DNA of 64,000 nucleotides. Origin: Occallatibacter savannae. Lineage in GTDB: Bacteria > Acidobacteriota > Terriglobia > Terriglobales > Acidobacteriaceae. The number at the start of each line of letters is the position of its first letter. Within the stretch, counting starts at the first letter, position 1. The translations under genes were made by a program, and so were the position numbers. The notes under the pieces were generated by a model that was given only the letters and a program-made list of their open reading frames with translations, did no database searches and was not told the DNA's origin. Positions 46,732-54,060 of the stretch are shown piece by piece. The DNA lies in the NCBI RefSeq assembly GCF_003131205.1, contig NZ_QFFY01000001.1:1364001-1428000 (forward strand), read 5' to 3'.

Positions 46732-46770
46732 CGCCAGCCGAAACCGTTTTCGGCTGGCGTTGCTTTTCTC
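46732..46770 (+). terminator. Strong stem-loop ahead of the zinc-ribbon gene
   Basis: CGCCAGCCGAAA (46732-46743) pairs exactly with TTTCGGCTGGCG (46748-46759), 12 bp with a 4-base loop, followed by TTGCTTTTCTC. This is terminator-like on the plus strand and lies 109 bases before the zinc-ribbon start; it could act as an attenuator. It also makes the open frame at 46583-46882 unlikely to be a gene. Confidence 0.65.
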
Positions 46771-46878
46771 GAACTATGCGGAGGTGTACGGGTGGAGACA
46801 CTTGACGTCACTACCAGAGAAGCTCAGACTATTCGCAAAACCCAATCTCAATCGCGTCTTCCCGGCTCGGAGGTCAGC

Positions 46879-47178
46879 ATGAACTTCATTGACCGCGATT
46901 TAAAGTGCGTTCAATGCGGAGTCGAATTCGTGTTTACAGCAGGGGAACAGGCATTCTTCCGTGACCGTGGCTTCACAAACACTCCGAAGAGTTGTCGGGA
47001 GTGCCGGTCAAAGAAGAACCATCGACCGATGAGAGCTGATAGCAAAGTGACCTGCGCAGACTGTGGGTCGCCGACGACCGTACCGTTTGTTCCACGGCAG
47101 AATAGACCGGTTTATTGCCGTGCGTGCTTCAGTGAACACCGCTCTGAGGCGGAATCCCCCGTGTGCACTGCTATTTGA
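46879..47178 (+). CDS. Double zinc-ribbon protein
   Basis: A 99-residue protein with two ribbons. The first (LKCVQCGVEFVFTAGEQAFF through SCRECRSKK) matches the probable zinc-binding domain PF13451. The second (VTCADCGSPTTVPFVPRQNR with PVYCRACF) is the CxxC-x(n)-CxxC type. Eight cysteines are all present. GGAGGTCAGC precedes the ATG at 46879. Such proteins are widespread, role unknown, possibly nucleic-acid binding. A broken relative lies at 47,900-48,188, and mini-protein B follows 43 bases downstream. Confidence 0.82.
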   Translation: MNFIDRDLKCVQCGVEFVFTAGEQAFFRDRGFTNTPKSCRECRSKKNHRPMRADSKVTCADCGSPTTVPFVPRQNRPVYCRACFSEHRSEAESPVCTAI

Positions 47179-47221
47179 GCCTGAGGGCAACCAAAGGTGG
47201 ATGAGACACAATCATCCAACC

Positions 47222-47422
47222 ATGGGCTGTCCTGTTCACGATGCGCTACAGCTTGAGTGGAAATGGCTCGTCTTCCACGACCCCGGAACCAGTAATGGCG
47301 AGGACAGTCTCACGGTAAAAGCATTCTGGGAAATGATCGAACATCGCCGGAAGTGTCACGTGTGCCGCGAAGAGGACATCAAGCAGAATTCCACCCCGCC
47401 GTCCGACGCTCCTCACAGCTAG
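47222..47422 (+). CDS. Mini-protein with HxxxCxxC motif, copy B
   Basis: 66 residues: MGCPVHDALQLEWKWLVFHD, then NGEDSLTVKAFWEMIEH and RRKCHVCREED. It shares the CxVHxxLxxEWKxLV scaffold with copies A and C but lacks the Gly-Tyr of the central GYDSP. It lies 43 bases after the zinc-ribbon gene, so the two are probably cotranscribed. Start uncertain: ATG at 47201 also fits. Confidence 0.65.
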   Translation: MGCPVHDALQLEWKWLVFHDPGTSNGEDSLTVKAFWEMIEHRRKCHVCREEDIKQNSTPPSDAPHS

Positions 47423-47580
47423 AAGACCGCGTGTACTGATCCAGAGCCGTCAATAGTGAGAAGCAACAATCTGCTTGCGCGTGCCCGCTGCGTCGAGAAC
47501 CCCAGAGAACCCTAGGGAAAACCCCAACAGACAGAGAACCATCAGAGAAGACTACGTTGGTGAATTCTGAGGGGCTCAAA

Positions 47581-47748
47581 ATGACTGATCCGAAGGTTCA
47601 GCTTCTGAAAGACACGGTCGAGAAGATCGAGCGAAACCACAGCGACAATCCCGCGAGTTCCCAACTCAAACAGATTCTGAACGAAAAAATTGAAGAGCTT
47701 GAGGCTGTCGGCGATCACGAACCTGAACCACTGGCCGAAAGCGATTAG
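47581..47748 (+). CDS. Small acidic coiled-coil-like protein
   Basis: 55 residues, MTDPKVQLLKDTVEKIERNH and an acidic end (GDHEPEPLAESD). Heptad-like hydrophobic spacing suggests a helix pair. A GAGGGG lies eight bases before the ATG. No family recognised. Confidence 0.45.
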   Translation: MTDPKVQLLKDTVEKIERNHSDNPASSQLKQILNEKIEELEAVGDHEPEPLAESD

Positions 47749-47899
47749 GGTTGACCGAAAAGTATGCACCAAGCATCATCGACCGAGTGCGCAGGCGCTT
47801 CTCACCGATTCCGATGAGCACACTCTGTTTATCGGTTTTCTACTTCTTAAAAAGGGCTCCACAAGTCACAGATATTTCACTACCGCTGCTCGTCTAGTA

Positions 47900-48188
47900 T
47901 CTGCTGCGGAGCGGGAGTTTTTCCATTCCAAAGGCTTCAATCAGTGTCCGTAATTTACAGGGTGTGCAGGTTGTAGGTAATCGCCTCACGAGGGTCGATT
48001 CTTCCCTGACGTGCGAGGACTGAGGAGCGAATACCACGATGCTCTTTACGCCGAGACAGAACAAACCCGCTTTCTGTCGAGTTTGCTTCGCGAGGGGGAA
48101 ACCGCTTCTGGTGCTTTCCGAGTTCAGATTCCCGGATGTAGCAGCCATATCGCGAACAGGAACGACCAAAAAGCGGCCACCAACATAA
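47900..48188 (+). pseudogene. Broken double zinc-ribbon gene
   Basis: This is a decayed relative of the gene at 46879. SAAEREFFHSKGFNQCP (47900-47950) matches the first ribbon's TAGEQAFFRDRGFTNTP; a stop and frameshift follow. From 47991, RVDSSLTCED*GANTT and then FTPRQNKPAFCRVCF match RADSKVTCADCGSPTT and FVPRQNRPVYCRACF. The stop at 48021-48023 is TGA exactly where the intact gene has the Cys codon TGC, a one-base change. The third part ends at a TAA at 48186-48188. Confidence 0.7.
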
Positions 48189-48491
48189 ACAGGACTGAGG
48201 CGGGACAATTCTGCCGTGCTGCCGCACGCGACCTAGAAACTGGAGCCGGATTTAGTTGATATGTCATCGTAGACAACTCTTATAAATAGTTCAGAGCGCT
48301 GTTCGCCGTACACGCGACGAACAGCGCGGGCCCACCGACCGCGTTGCAGTCGGGGTGCTTGCCCTGAGAGCGAAGCACCATGCAAACTTGGATGCGGAAA
48401 GCGCGAAGCAGAGAAGGTGCAGTTTTGGAGACTGCCGCAACAAAGGATTCTCTTGTGAATAGGAGGGCGAGCCGAGTATCGTTCCTGCTCG

Positions 48492-48689
48492 ATGGGGTGT
48501 TCGGTTCACGAAGAGCTATACCGAGAATGGAAACTGCTCGTCTGGAAGCAGCAAGGTGCACCGTGCGGCTACGACAGCCCCGCTGTTCAACTGTTTTGGG
48601 AAATGGTCTCGCACCGGACAAGGTGTGAGGCCTGTCGTGATGAGGACAACGGGAAAACACTCCAGTTCCCGCCTTCAGATGCCCCTTGA
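48492..48689 (+). CDS. Mini-protein with HxxxCxxC motif, copy C
   Basis: 65 residues: MGCSVHEELYREWKLLVWKQ, then CGYDSPAVQLFWEMVSH and RTRCEACRDED. Most like copy A in the centre (GYDSPxVxLxW) and like B at the start (MGCxVH) and end (a PPSDAP tail shared with B). It follows the broken zinc-ribbon gene by about 300 bases, echoing the zinc ribbon-B order. An in-frame TGA upstream fixes the ATG. Confidence 0.65.
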   Translation: MGCSVHEELYREWKLLVWKQQGAPCGYDSPAVQLFWEMVSHRTRCEACRDEDNGKTLQFPPSDAP

Positions 48690-48788
48690 GGATAGTGCCG
48701 AACGGTGACCCAGAGTGTATGCCCTGCCTGACAAATTGAGCTTCCGCGTTACGTAATCAGCAATATGGGTTCCGCAACTTCAAAAGCT

Positions 48789-49076
48789 CTAAACCACTGC
48801 ATGATGGAAAGTCCTGTGCCACTTGCCGCCGCTCTTGGCTATTTTGAAGGTGCGTCCATCAAGCGACAGTTTGTAGACGCTATCCGGCAGGTCAACGTTG
48901 ATCTCGACTACGTCAGGCTTCACGTAGACACATGTATCTAATTGCGGCATGGAAATTCTCACCGCACGAACTCGGCACGGAATGCGAACGCCTCTGTGGA
49001 TGAGTAACGCATCCAACTCGACGATCTCACGGCGGGAACTCAAGGTTCGCTCAAAACTTAGAATGCGGCCAGACAA
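48789..49076 (-). CDS. Small hypothetical protein
   Basis: 95 residues, mostly strands (VDLPDSVYKLSLDGRTFKIA), with a basic start. No family recognised. Codon usage looks like the neighbouring island genes. Confidence 0.45.
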   Translation of the reverse strand: MSGRILSFERTLSSRREIVELDALLIHRGVRIPCRVRAVRISMPQLDTCVYVKPDVVEINVDLPDSVYKLSLDGRTFKIAKSGGKWHRTFHHAVV

Positions 49077-49776
49077 AGGTCACCCCCTTCTTGCAGTTCT
49101 GATGCACTTTGCTGAATGGGTGTGAGGTAGAGTTCAGGTCATTGATGTTCGTACTCGATGTATGAGGTTACATCGAAGCGCAGCCTTTGTTTCCTGCACT
49201 CCTCGAACGGGTCGGGCGTGGCTGGGATGGCTGAGGGATAGAATCTCTCCTGAACCGCTAAATCCGGTTGACTCCCCCGTTCGTATCTCCGTCAACGACC
49301 CCTGCATGGGTCATTACACAGGTATGTTGGGGAGGTTCACTCTCGGGGGAGAGGTGGTCTCCCCACCTGTGTTTGTAGCAGTTGGCGACTATGGGCAACG
49401 CAGGTAGCGGAGACCGAATCTAGGCAGAACACACGGGCGAAATGCGTGCGTATTGCCCCGCACTCGTAGAACGGTTGCGGGCTTCTTTTCTCCACGCGGG
49501 AGGCGAGAACTCAGCCGGTGGTTTCGACCCAGTCATATTCTTCGGGCGCGTTCAGCCCGGCTTTCCGCAGCCGATCCTCAAATGCTCGTTACACAGCCAC
49601 CTGAGCGGCATCCATGCTGATGTGCAAGTCTTCATCTAAGACCATTTGGCTGGTGGCAACCGTACCGTCAAGTCCACTTCCCTGACATATCGGACTAAAC
49701 GCTGAGCACTACGGTAAACGTCTCAAGCTCGACACGACAGATAAGTTGTCATCGAAGTACGCGGCCCCAATTCACG
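49077..49776. other. 700-base gene-poor stretch rich in hairpins
   Basis: No convincing protein. Besides the nested hairpin at 49316-49372, TCGATGTA-TGAGGT-TACATCGA forms an exact 8-bp hairpin at 49155-49176, and GTTGAC near 49268 pairs with GTCAAC near 49292. The density of exact inverted repeats hints at a structured RNA or a recombination site. Confidence 0.4.
49316..49372 (+). ncRNA. Nested 57-base hairpin, candidate structured RNA
   Basis: Three helices stack with loops between: ACACAGGT with ACCTGTGT (8 bp), a 5-base bulge, GGGGAG with CTCCCC (6 bp), a symmetric 5/5 internal loop, then CTCTC with GAGAG (5 bp) closed by GGGG. Nineteen base pairs in 57 bases without a mismatch. It may be an RNA element or an extruded DNA hairpin like an att site. 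No known family recognised. Confidence 0.45.
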
Positions 49777-50028
49777 TCAGCTAACGTAATACATAGGATC
49801 GTCTGGCTGGTCGATGGAGAAGCCGTCGTTTGTGATTTCCCCAGCCATCTCCAAACGGTTCAAGCTGCTGACTATGTCGCGCCTACTCAGCTTTAGCTGC
49901 TTTTCTAGTTCACTGCGGCGGATCACGAAGTACCCAGCCGAGGTGACCCCGCTGCTGATCTTCCAAATCTTCTTGTTCTTCAGCGCCTTCAGAACCATAG
50001 AGTCGATTGACTGTTCGTTGTGTTCCAT
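49777..50028 (-). CDS. Small winged-helix-like protein
   Basis: 83 residues. SAGYFVIRRSELEKQLKLSRRDIVSSLNRL reads as an HTH, and GEITNDGFSI as a wing. May be a DNA-binding protein. No family assigned. Confidence 0.5.
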   Translation of the reverse strand: MEHNEQSIDSMVLKALKNKKIWKISSGVTSAGYFVIRRSELEKQLKLSRRDIVSSLNRLEMAGEITNDGFSIDQPDDPMYYVS

Positions 50029-50047
50029 CCGCGAAATCGTATCAGCG

Positions 50048-50170
50048 TCACGCCGCCAACCACAACTGACGCTCAGATTCCCAGCGCTCCATGAGTCCGG
50101 TACTTTCCGCCGCCCGCGTGATCCCCAATCGAAGTTGATCAGCGGCTCCGTTGAACTTGGACTGATTCAC
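50048..50170 (-). CDS. Tiny protein, 40 residues, end repeated elsewhere
   Basis: A GTG-started frame whose product begins MNQSKFNGAADQLRLGITRA and ends ERWESERQLWLAA. The last 13 codons recur near 44585-44620 as KERRKAERQLWWAV in a frame overlapping the metalloprotease end. It may belong to a family of very short proteins or mark a dispersed repeat. Ribosome site weak. Confidence 0.4.
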   Translation of the reverse strand: MNQSKFNGAADQLRLGITRAAESTGLMERWESERQLWLAA

Positions 50171-50235
50171 AAGTCAAATTAGCGTGCTCGATGCAACCTG
50201 TCCGCACGAAACATCTCCTCGTTTACACTGACTAC

Positions 50236-50445
50236 ATGAGTCTTGAAGCAATCATTTCAGAAATCGACAACGAAATTTCGCATCTTCGGCAAGTCCGCGC
50301 ACTGCTCTCCTCCAACCAAGTCCAAGTCAAAGCCACCGTTGGTACCAGACCTGCACGGAAACGTAGAAAGATGAGTGCTGATGCCCGAAAGCGCATCGCC
50401 GAGGCACAGCGGAAACGCTGGGCGAAGCAGAAGGCAGCGAAATAG
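50236..50445 (+). CDS. Small protein with basic C-terminal motif
   Basis: 69 residues: a helix (MSLEAIISEIDNEISHLRQV) and a basic tail, KMSADARKRIAEAQRKRWAK. This tail (xSxxARxxIxxAQxxRWA) is common in acidobacterial small proteins and probably contacts DNA or RNA. It ends immediately before the YedK-like gene (TAG then ATG), so they are coupled. Confidence 0.6.
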   Translation: MSLEAIISEIDNEISHLRQVRALLSSNQVQVKATVGTRPARKRRKMSADARKRIAEAQRKRWAKQKAAK

Positions 50446-51183
50446 ATGTGCGGGCGATACGGGAGAAGAGGCGATAAGCAGCGCATCGCTGAATGGATGC
50501 AAACGCACAACACGAACGTCTTCGATGAATTAGATGAAACAAACCTCTCGCCGTCGTTCAATGTCGCGCCTCAGACTTTTCAACCTGTTGTGCGCCTGAA
50601 TGATGAGACGGGCGAACGCGAACTGACAGTCATGCGATGGGGGCTTGTACCGTACTGGTCGAAAGACGGCAAAGCATCGTTCAGCACGATCAATGCAAAG
50701 TCCGAAACGGTCGCTACCAGTCCGGCGTTTCGGGAGGCATGGAAAACACGACGTTGCCTCGTGCCAGCGGACTGGTTCTACGAATGGCAGAGGCTGGATG
50801 AGAACACGAAGCAGCCTTTCGCCATCGCTCTCAAGAACGATGAGATGTTCGCGTTTGCCGGGCTTTGGGAGACGTGGAAGGATAAGACCACAGGACGAAA
50901 GCTGCGGACGTATACAGTTCTCACGACTGACCCAAATGAAGTGGTAGAACCTCTACACAATCGAATGCCGGTAATCCTGCATCGCAGAGACTACGTGCGT
51001 TGGTTGGCACCGACCGATCCGGCACACTTGCCCATTGATTTGCTGAGACCATACCCGGCTGAGGAGATGAAGGTGTGGAAGGTGAGCAAAGCGGTTGGGA
51101 ATACGCGCAACGATGACCCAAGCCTGATTGAGCCTCTACAAGAAGCCGCGACTGTCCCTACCACCCCGTCACTCTTTGAATGA
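50446..51183 (+). CDS. YedK/HMCES-type SOS-response-associated peptidase
   Basis: A 245-residue protein of the SRAP family, which covalently traps abasic sites in single-stranded DNA. After Met removal Cys2 (MCGRYGRRG) is the active residue; SFNVAPQTFQPVV, ARCF-type residues (TRRCLVPADWFYEW) and MPVILHRRDYVRWL match the family. It forms an apparent pair with the preceding small basic protein. A DNA-repair role fits the island. Confidence 0.92.
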   Translation: MCGRYGRRGDKQRIAEWMQTHNTNVFDELDETNLSPSFNVAPQTFQPVVRLNDETGERELTVMRWGLVPYWSKDGKASFSTINAKSETVATSPAFREAWKTRRCLVPADWFYEWQRLDENTKQPFAIALKNDEMFAFAGLWETWKDKTTGRKLRTYTVLTTDPNEVVEPLHNRMPVILHRRDYVRWLAPTDPAHLPIDLLRPYPAEEMKVWKVSKAVGNTRNDDPSLIEPLQEAATVPTTPSLFE

Positions 51184-51268
51184 CTCAACCAAACATCAAT
51201 GGACAGACGCTCATGGAGCGATTTTCCTACGTAGGCAATCTTTGTCCCTAATGAGATTGGGCTATCCT

Positions 51269-51493
51269 ATGAAGATGAATGCCAAGGAAATTGTTGGAAA
51301 CACTGCTGAGTTCCTGCGAGTAGCCGAAGAGAAACTTCACAATTCAGGCCTCACCCCACAACAAGTCGATGCGATAGAAGCATACGTATCACTGGCAATC
51401 GACGCTCGACTCGCTGGTCTCAGTGAGAGGTTCGAAGCCGCTTTCAGAAACAACATCCTAGCCCCCGTGTTTCCGGAGGAAGAACGCAGTTAG
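51269..51493 (+). CDS. Small hypothetical protein
   Basis: About 74 residues, largely helical (KEIVGNTAEFLRVAEEKL, VDAIEAYVSLAIDARLAGL). Starts at ATG 51251, 51269 or 51275 are all possible. No family recognised. Confidence 0.4.
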   Translation: MKMNAKEIVGNTAEFLRVAEEKLHNSGLTPQQVDAIEAYVSLAIDARLAGLSERFEAAFRNNILAPVFPEEERS

Positions 51494-51531
51494 CGTCGAA
51501 AACCAAATTCTCGGCTACGACAGAGGGGTAG

Positions 51532-51792
51532 TACGCCCCCACTGAGTGCTTGCCAGTCGCCAGTATGCCCGAAGGCTCAGATTGGGTGTACGAACTGAAA
51601 CTTGATGGATTTCGAGGGCAAGCGATTCGCGATAGAGACGGCGTTCATCTGTTTTCGAAAAACGGGAAGGACTTTTCCAAGAAGTTCCCGAAGGTCTTCG
51701 CCGCACTCGGCAAAGCCCTTCCCGTGGGAACTGCTGTTGACGGCGAGTTGGTCGCATTCGGTGAAGACGGACGCCCGAGCTTCAGTTGCTAG
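51532..51792 (+). pseudogene. Truncated ATP-dependent DNA ligase fragment
   Basis: ECLPVASMPEGSDWVYELKL with KLDGFRG (the nucleotidyl-Lys motif I) and later AVDGELVAFGEDGRPSF match the adenylation domain of LigD-type ligases. The text stops at a TAG after PSFSC; an extra T would restore the usual PSFQLL, so a one-base deletion is likely. The downstream 300 bases do not resemble a ligase. A remnant of a once complete gene. Confidence 0.6.
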
Positions 51793-52081
51793 GTCTCCCG
51801 GTTGTAGGTCGTGCCCATCAAATCATGTCAGCCCTGAGACCTTGGGCAAACGCTCGAAGCTGGAGTGCTATCGATTCGAGCGGCATCGGCCCCGTGGCGC
51901 GTGGAATCGAAGTTCCCGATACTGGTGTACGGGCAAATATCGTCGCTCTCCTGCACCCCTCGTTCTCGTCGTCAAATCAGCGATACCGTAAGACTCTGTT
52001 CCGGGTAGAGCACCCGGAAGTCGCTATGCTAAGGTCAGCGAGAGTATCGTAGACAAATACATACATTGAAGGTGAGGGCCC

Positions 52082-53221
52082 ATGCGTTCGGTTCAGGGTT
52101 TCCGTCATTCACCGCGCTTTGTTCGGCTGTGTCTCGCCCTTGTTCTTGGCCCAACGTCTGCTTTCCTGAGCTTGGAAGCCAAAGGTTCCAGCCTTTCTCC
52201 TCGCGGGACGAAGGTCGAGCAGCACGTAGCCGCGAAGAATGACGATTGGTGGCAAAGAGCTTTCTTGAAGCTGAGTCAGACCGGCGTACTTCACTTTTCG
52301 GAGCCTGTTCACGAGGAGATTACGGGCCGCATTTTCGACTGTGAAGACGGCTGCAATGATGCTGATGCTTCAGCGGAGTACGCGGGTCTCTTTATCATTG
52401 CCGGTGTGAGATGGAACGACGATCCTCCGTTTCAGATGCTGCCGAGCGAAGCCCAACATACGAGCTGCAAGACCCTCCAGACCATTCGATTTACCACTCA
52501 ACCCTACTGCTGGTACCAAATCTTCACAGCAGCGAAGAAGATGGCGGCTTCCGGCCAAGTCCCGAACGCAGCGAATCATGCCCCTCTTTTGGCGCGCTCC
52601 CATTTCGGCGACCTCCAATTCTTCCATTCGATGGCGTCTCAGGATGGCGAAACGGCTGCTGAGACGCAGAGACGGGTGATGATTTGGATGGAATTCACAT
52701 GGAGGGTTGCGAGTGGGGAGTACAAACTCGACACGAAACTAGCAGACGTTAAAATCGACGGCTTCGCTCAGTTCTTTGGAACGAGCGGATGGACAGTGCA
52801 AGACCTTTTTACTGCCGGAAATCCAGCCCTACGTCGCCGCATCACTGACGTGGCATTTGGAAGCCTGCTCCATACCGTTGAAGACAGTTTCGCTGAAGGG
52901 CATGTGCAGCGAGAAGAAGCGAGTCCGGGAGCTTGTTCTGCTACACCGCAGTTGTCTGCTCCCCCTCGTGTCATCGAGTTTCACTCCTACTCGCATCAAG
53001 ACGAGAAGAAGCACAAGGAGAAGGATTCTCGTGCAGCGTTTCTTGAACTGTTCGCCAAGCCTGCTAATGCTGTGACCGTGGGTAAGCCGCTGGATGATTA
53101 CTACGAAAAAGGTGCCAGTTGGGAAACGGTGAGGCCCTACATCGACTGCATCTTCACCGTTGTTGACCCGACAACGAAGGCATCGGCAGGGAAAGAGTTT
53201 GCTATCGAAGGTGCTGAGTAA
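52082..53221 (+). CDS. Secreted zinc hydrolase, P1 nuclease/phospholipase C-like
   Basis: 379 residues with a signal sequence (to about residue 33). Histidines and Asp/Glu sit in helices as in the phospholipase C/P1 nuclease fold: FSEPVHEEITGRIF, RSHFGDLQFFHSM, LLHTVEDSFAEGHVQRE and FHSYSHQDEKKH. These would bind zinc. Substrate unknown: phospholipid or nucleic acid. A DUF429-like gene follows after 21 bases on the same strand. I base the family on the spacing of the His motifs, not on an alignment. Confidence 0.5.
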   Translation: MRSVQGFRHSPRFVRLCLALVLGPTSAFLSLEAKGSSLSPRGTKVEQHVAAKNDDWWQRAFLKLSQTGVLHFSEPVHEEITGRIFDCEDGCNDADASAEYAGLFIIAGVRWNDDPPFQMLPSEAQHTSCKTLQTIRFTTQPYCWYQIFTAAKKMAASGQVPNAANHAPLLARSHFGDLQFFHSMASQDGETAAETQRRVMIWMEFTWRVASGEYKLDTKLADVKIDGFAQFFGTSGWTVQDLFTAGNPALRRRITDVAFGSLLHTVEDSFAEGHVQREEASPGACSATPQLSAPPRVIEFHSYSHQDEKKHKEKDSRAAFLELFAKPANAVTVGKPLDDYYEKGASWETVRPYIDCIFTVVDPTTKASAGKEFAIEGAE

Positions 53222-53242
53222 TTCAGTGGAGGTTGTCTTCGA

Positions 53243-54028
53243 GTGACTCCGAATTTTGAAAGATACATCGGCATCGACTACTCCGGCGCGGAGACCGCAG
53301 ACTCCAGTTGTAAGGGCATCCGCGTGTTCATGGCAGAGGATGCCGGTGAGCCGATACAGATTCAACCGCCGCCGAGCCCTCGCCGATACTGGACACGCCG
53401 AGGTCTCGCCGAATGGCTCTGCGACAAGCTTGGCGACGATAAGCCGACCATTGTTGGCATAGACCACGCATTCTCGTTTCCGTTGGCCTACTTCGAGAAA
53501 TACCGACTCTCCAGTGATTGGCAAAGCTTCTTAGAGGATTTTCGTTATCATTGGCCGACTGATGAACAGGGGGTCTTCGTCGACCTCATCAGAGACGGAC
53601 ACGCAGGGCACGGTTCGGAAAGGATTGGGGACAATCGTTGGCTCCGATTGACCGAGGCGTGGACGGCCACCGCAAAATCCGTGTTCCTCTTCGATGTTCA
53701 GGGTTCCGTTGCGAAATCAACGCACGCCGGTCTGCCGTGGCTTCTCCACCTGAGAAAGCATTGCAAACGCCAACCACATTTCTGGCCGTTCGATGGTTGG
53801 GAGATTCCCGAGCGGAAGACGGTTGTGGCTGAGGTCTATCCGGCTTTGTGGATGCGGCGGTTCCCGAAGGACGGCAGGGATGGGGACGAGCAAGCCGCGT
53901 ATGCAACTGCGGAGTGGCTGAGACGTGCGGACTGTAGCGGGTCTCTGAGCGGATTTCTCAAGCCGGATTTGACTTCCGAGGAGCGCAGCATTGCTAACAT
54001 TGAGGGGTTAATACTTGGGGTGATTTAA
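53243..54028 (+). CDS. DUF429-like RNase H-fold protein
   Basis: 261 residues, GTG start. YIGIDYSGAE at the N-terminus, VGIDHAFSFPL, AEVYPALWMRRFP and DEQAAYATAEWLRRAD match DUF429-type predicted nucleases of the RNase H fold; acidic residues in GIDYSGA, GIDHAF and DEQAAYATA may bind metal. It follows the secreted hydrolase gene by 21 bases. Confidence 0.65.
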   Translation: MTPNFERYIGIDYSGAETADSSCKGIRVFMAEDAGEPIQIQPPPSPRRYWTRRGLAEWLCDKLGDDKPTIVGIDHAFSFPLAYFEKYRLSSDWQSFLEDFRYHWPTDEQGVFVDLIRDGHAGHGSERIGDNRWLRLTEAWTATAKSVFLFDVQGSVAKSTHAGLPWLLHLRKHCKRQPHFWPFDGWEIPERKTVVAEVYPALWMRRFPKDGRDGDEQAAYATAEWLRRADCSGSLSGFLKPDLTSEERSIANIEGLILGVI

Positions 54029-54060
54029 TCTGGGCTGGCTAAGCCGTGATTCTCAAAGGT

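Noticed and set aside
46583..46882. 99-codon open frame ahead of the zinc-ribbon gene
   Set aside because: Contains a strong terminator-like hairpin and overlaps the better start of the zinc-ribbon gene.
49162..49639. Two short plus-strand open frames in the hairpin-rich stretch
   Set aside because: No ribosome sites or domains; one runs through the nested hairpin.
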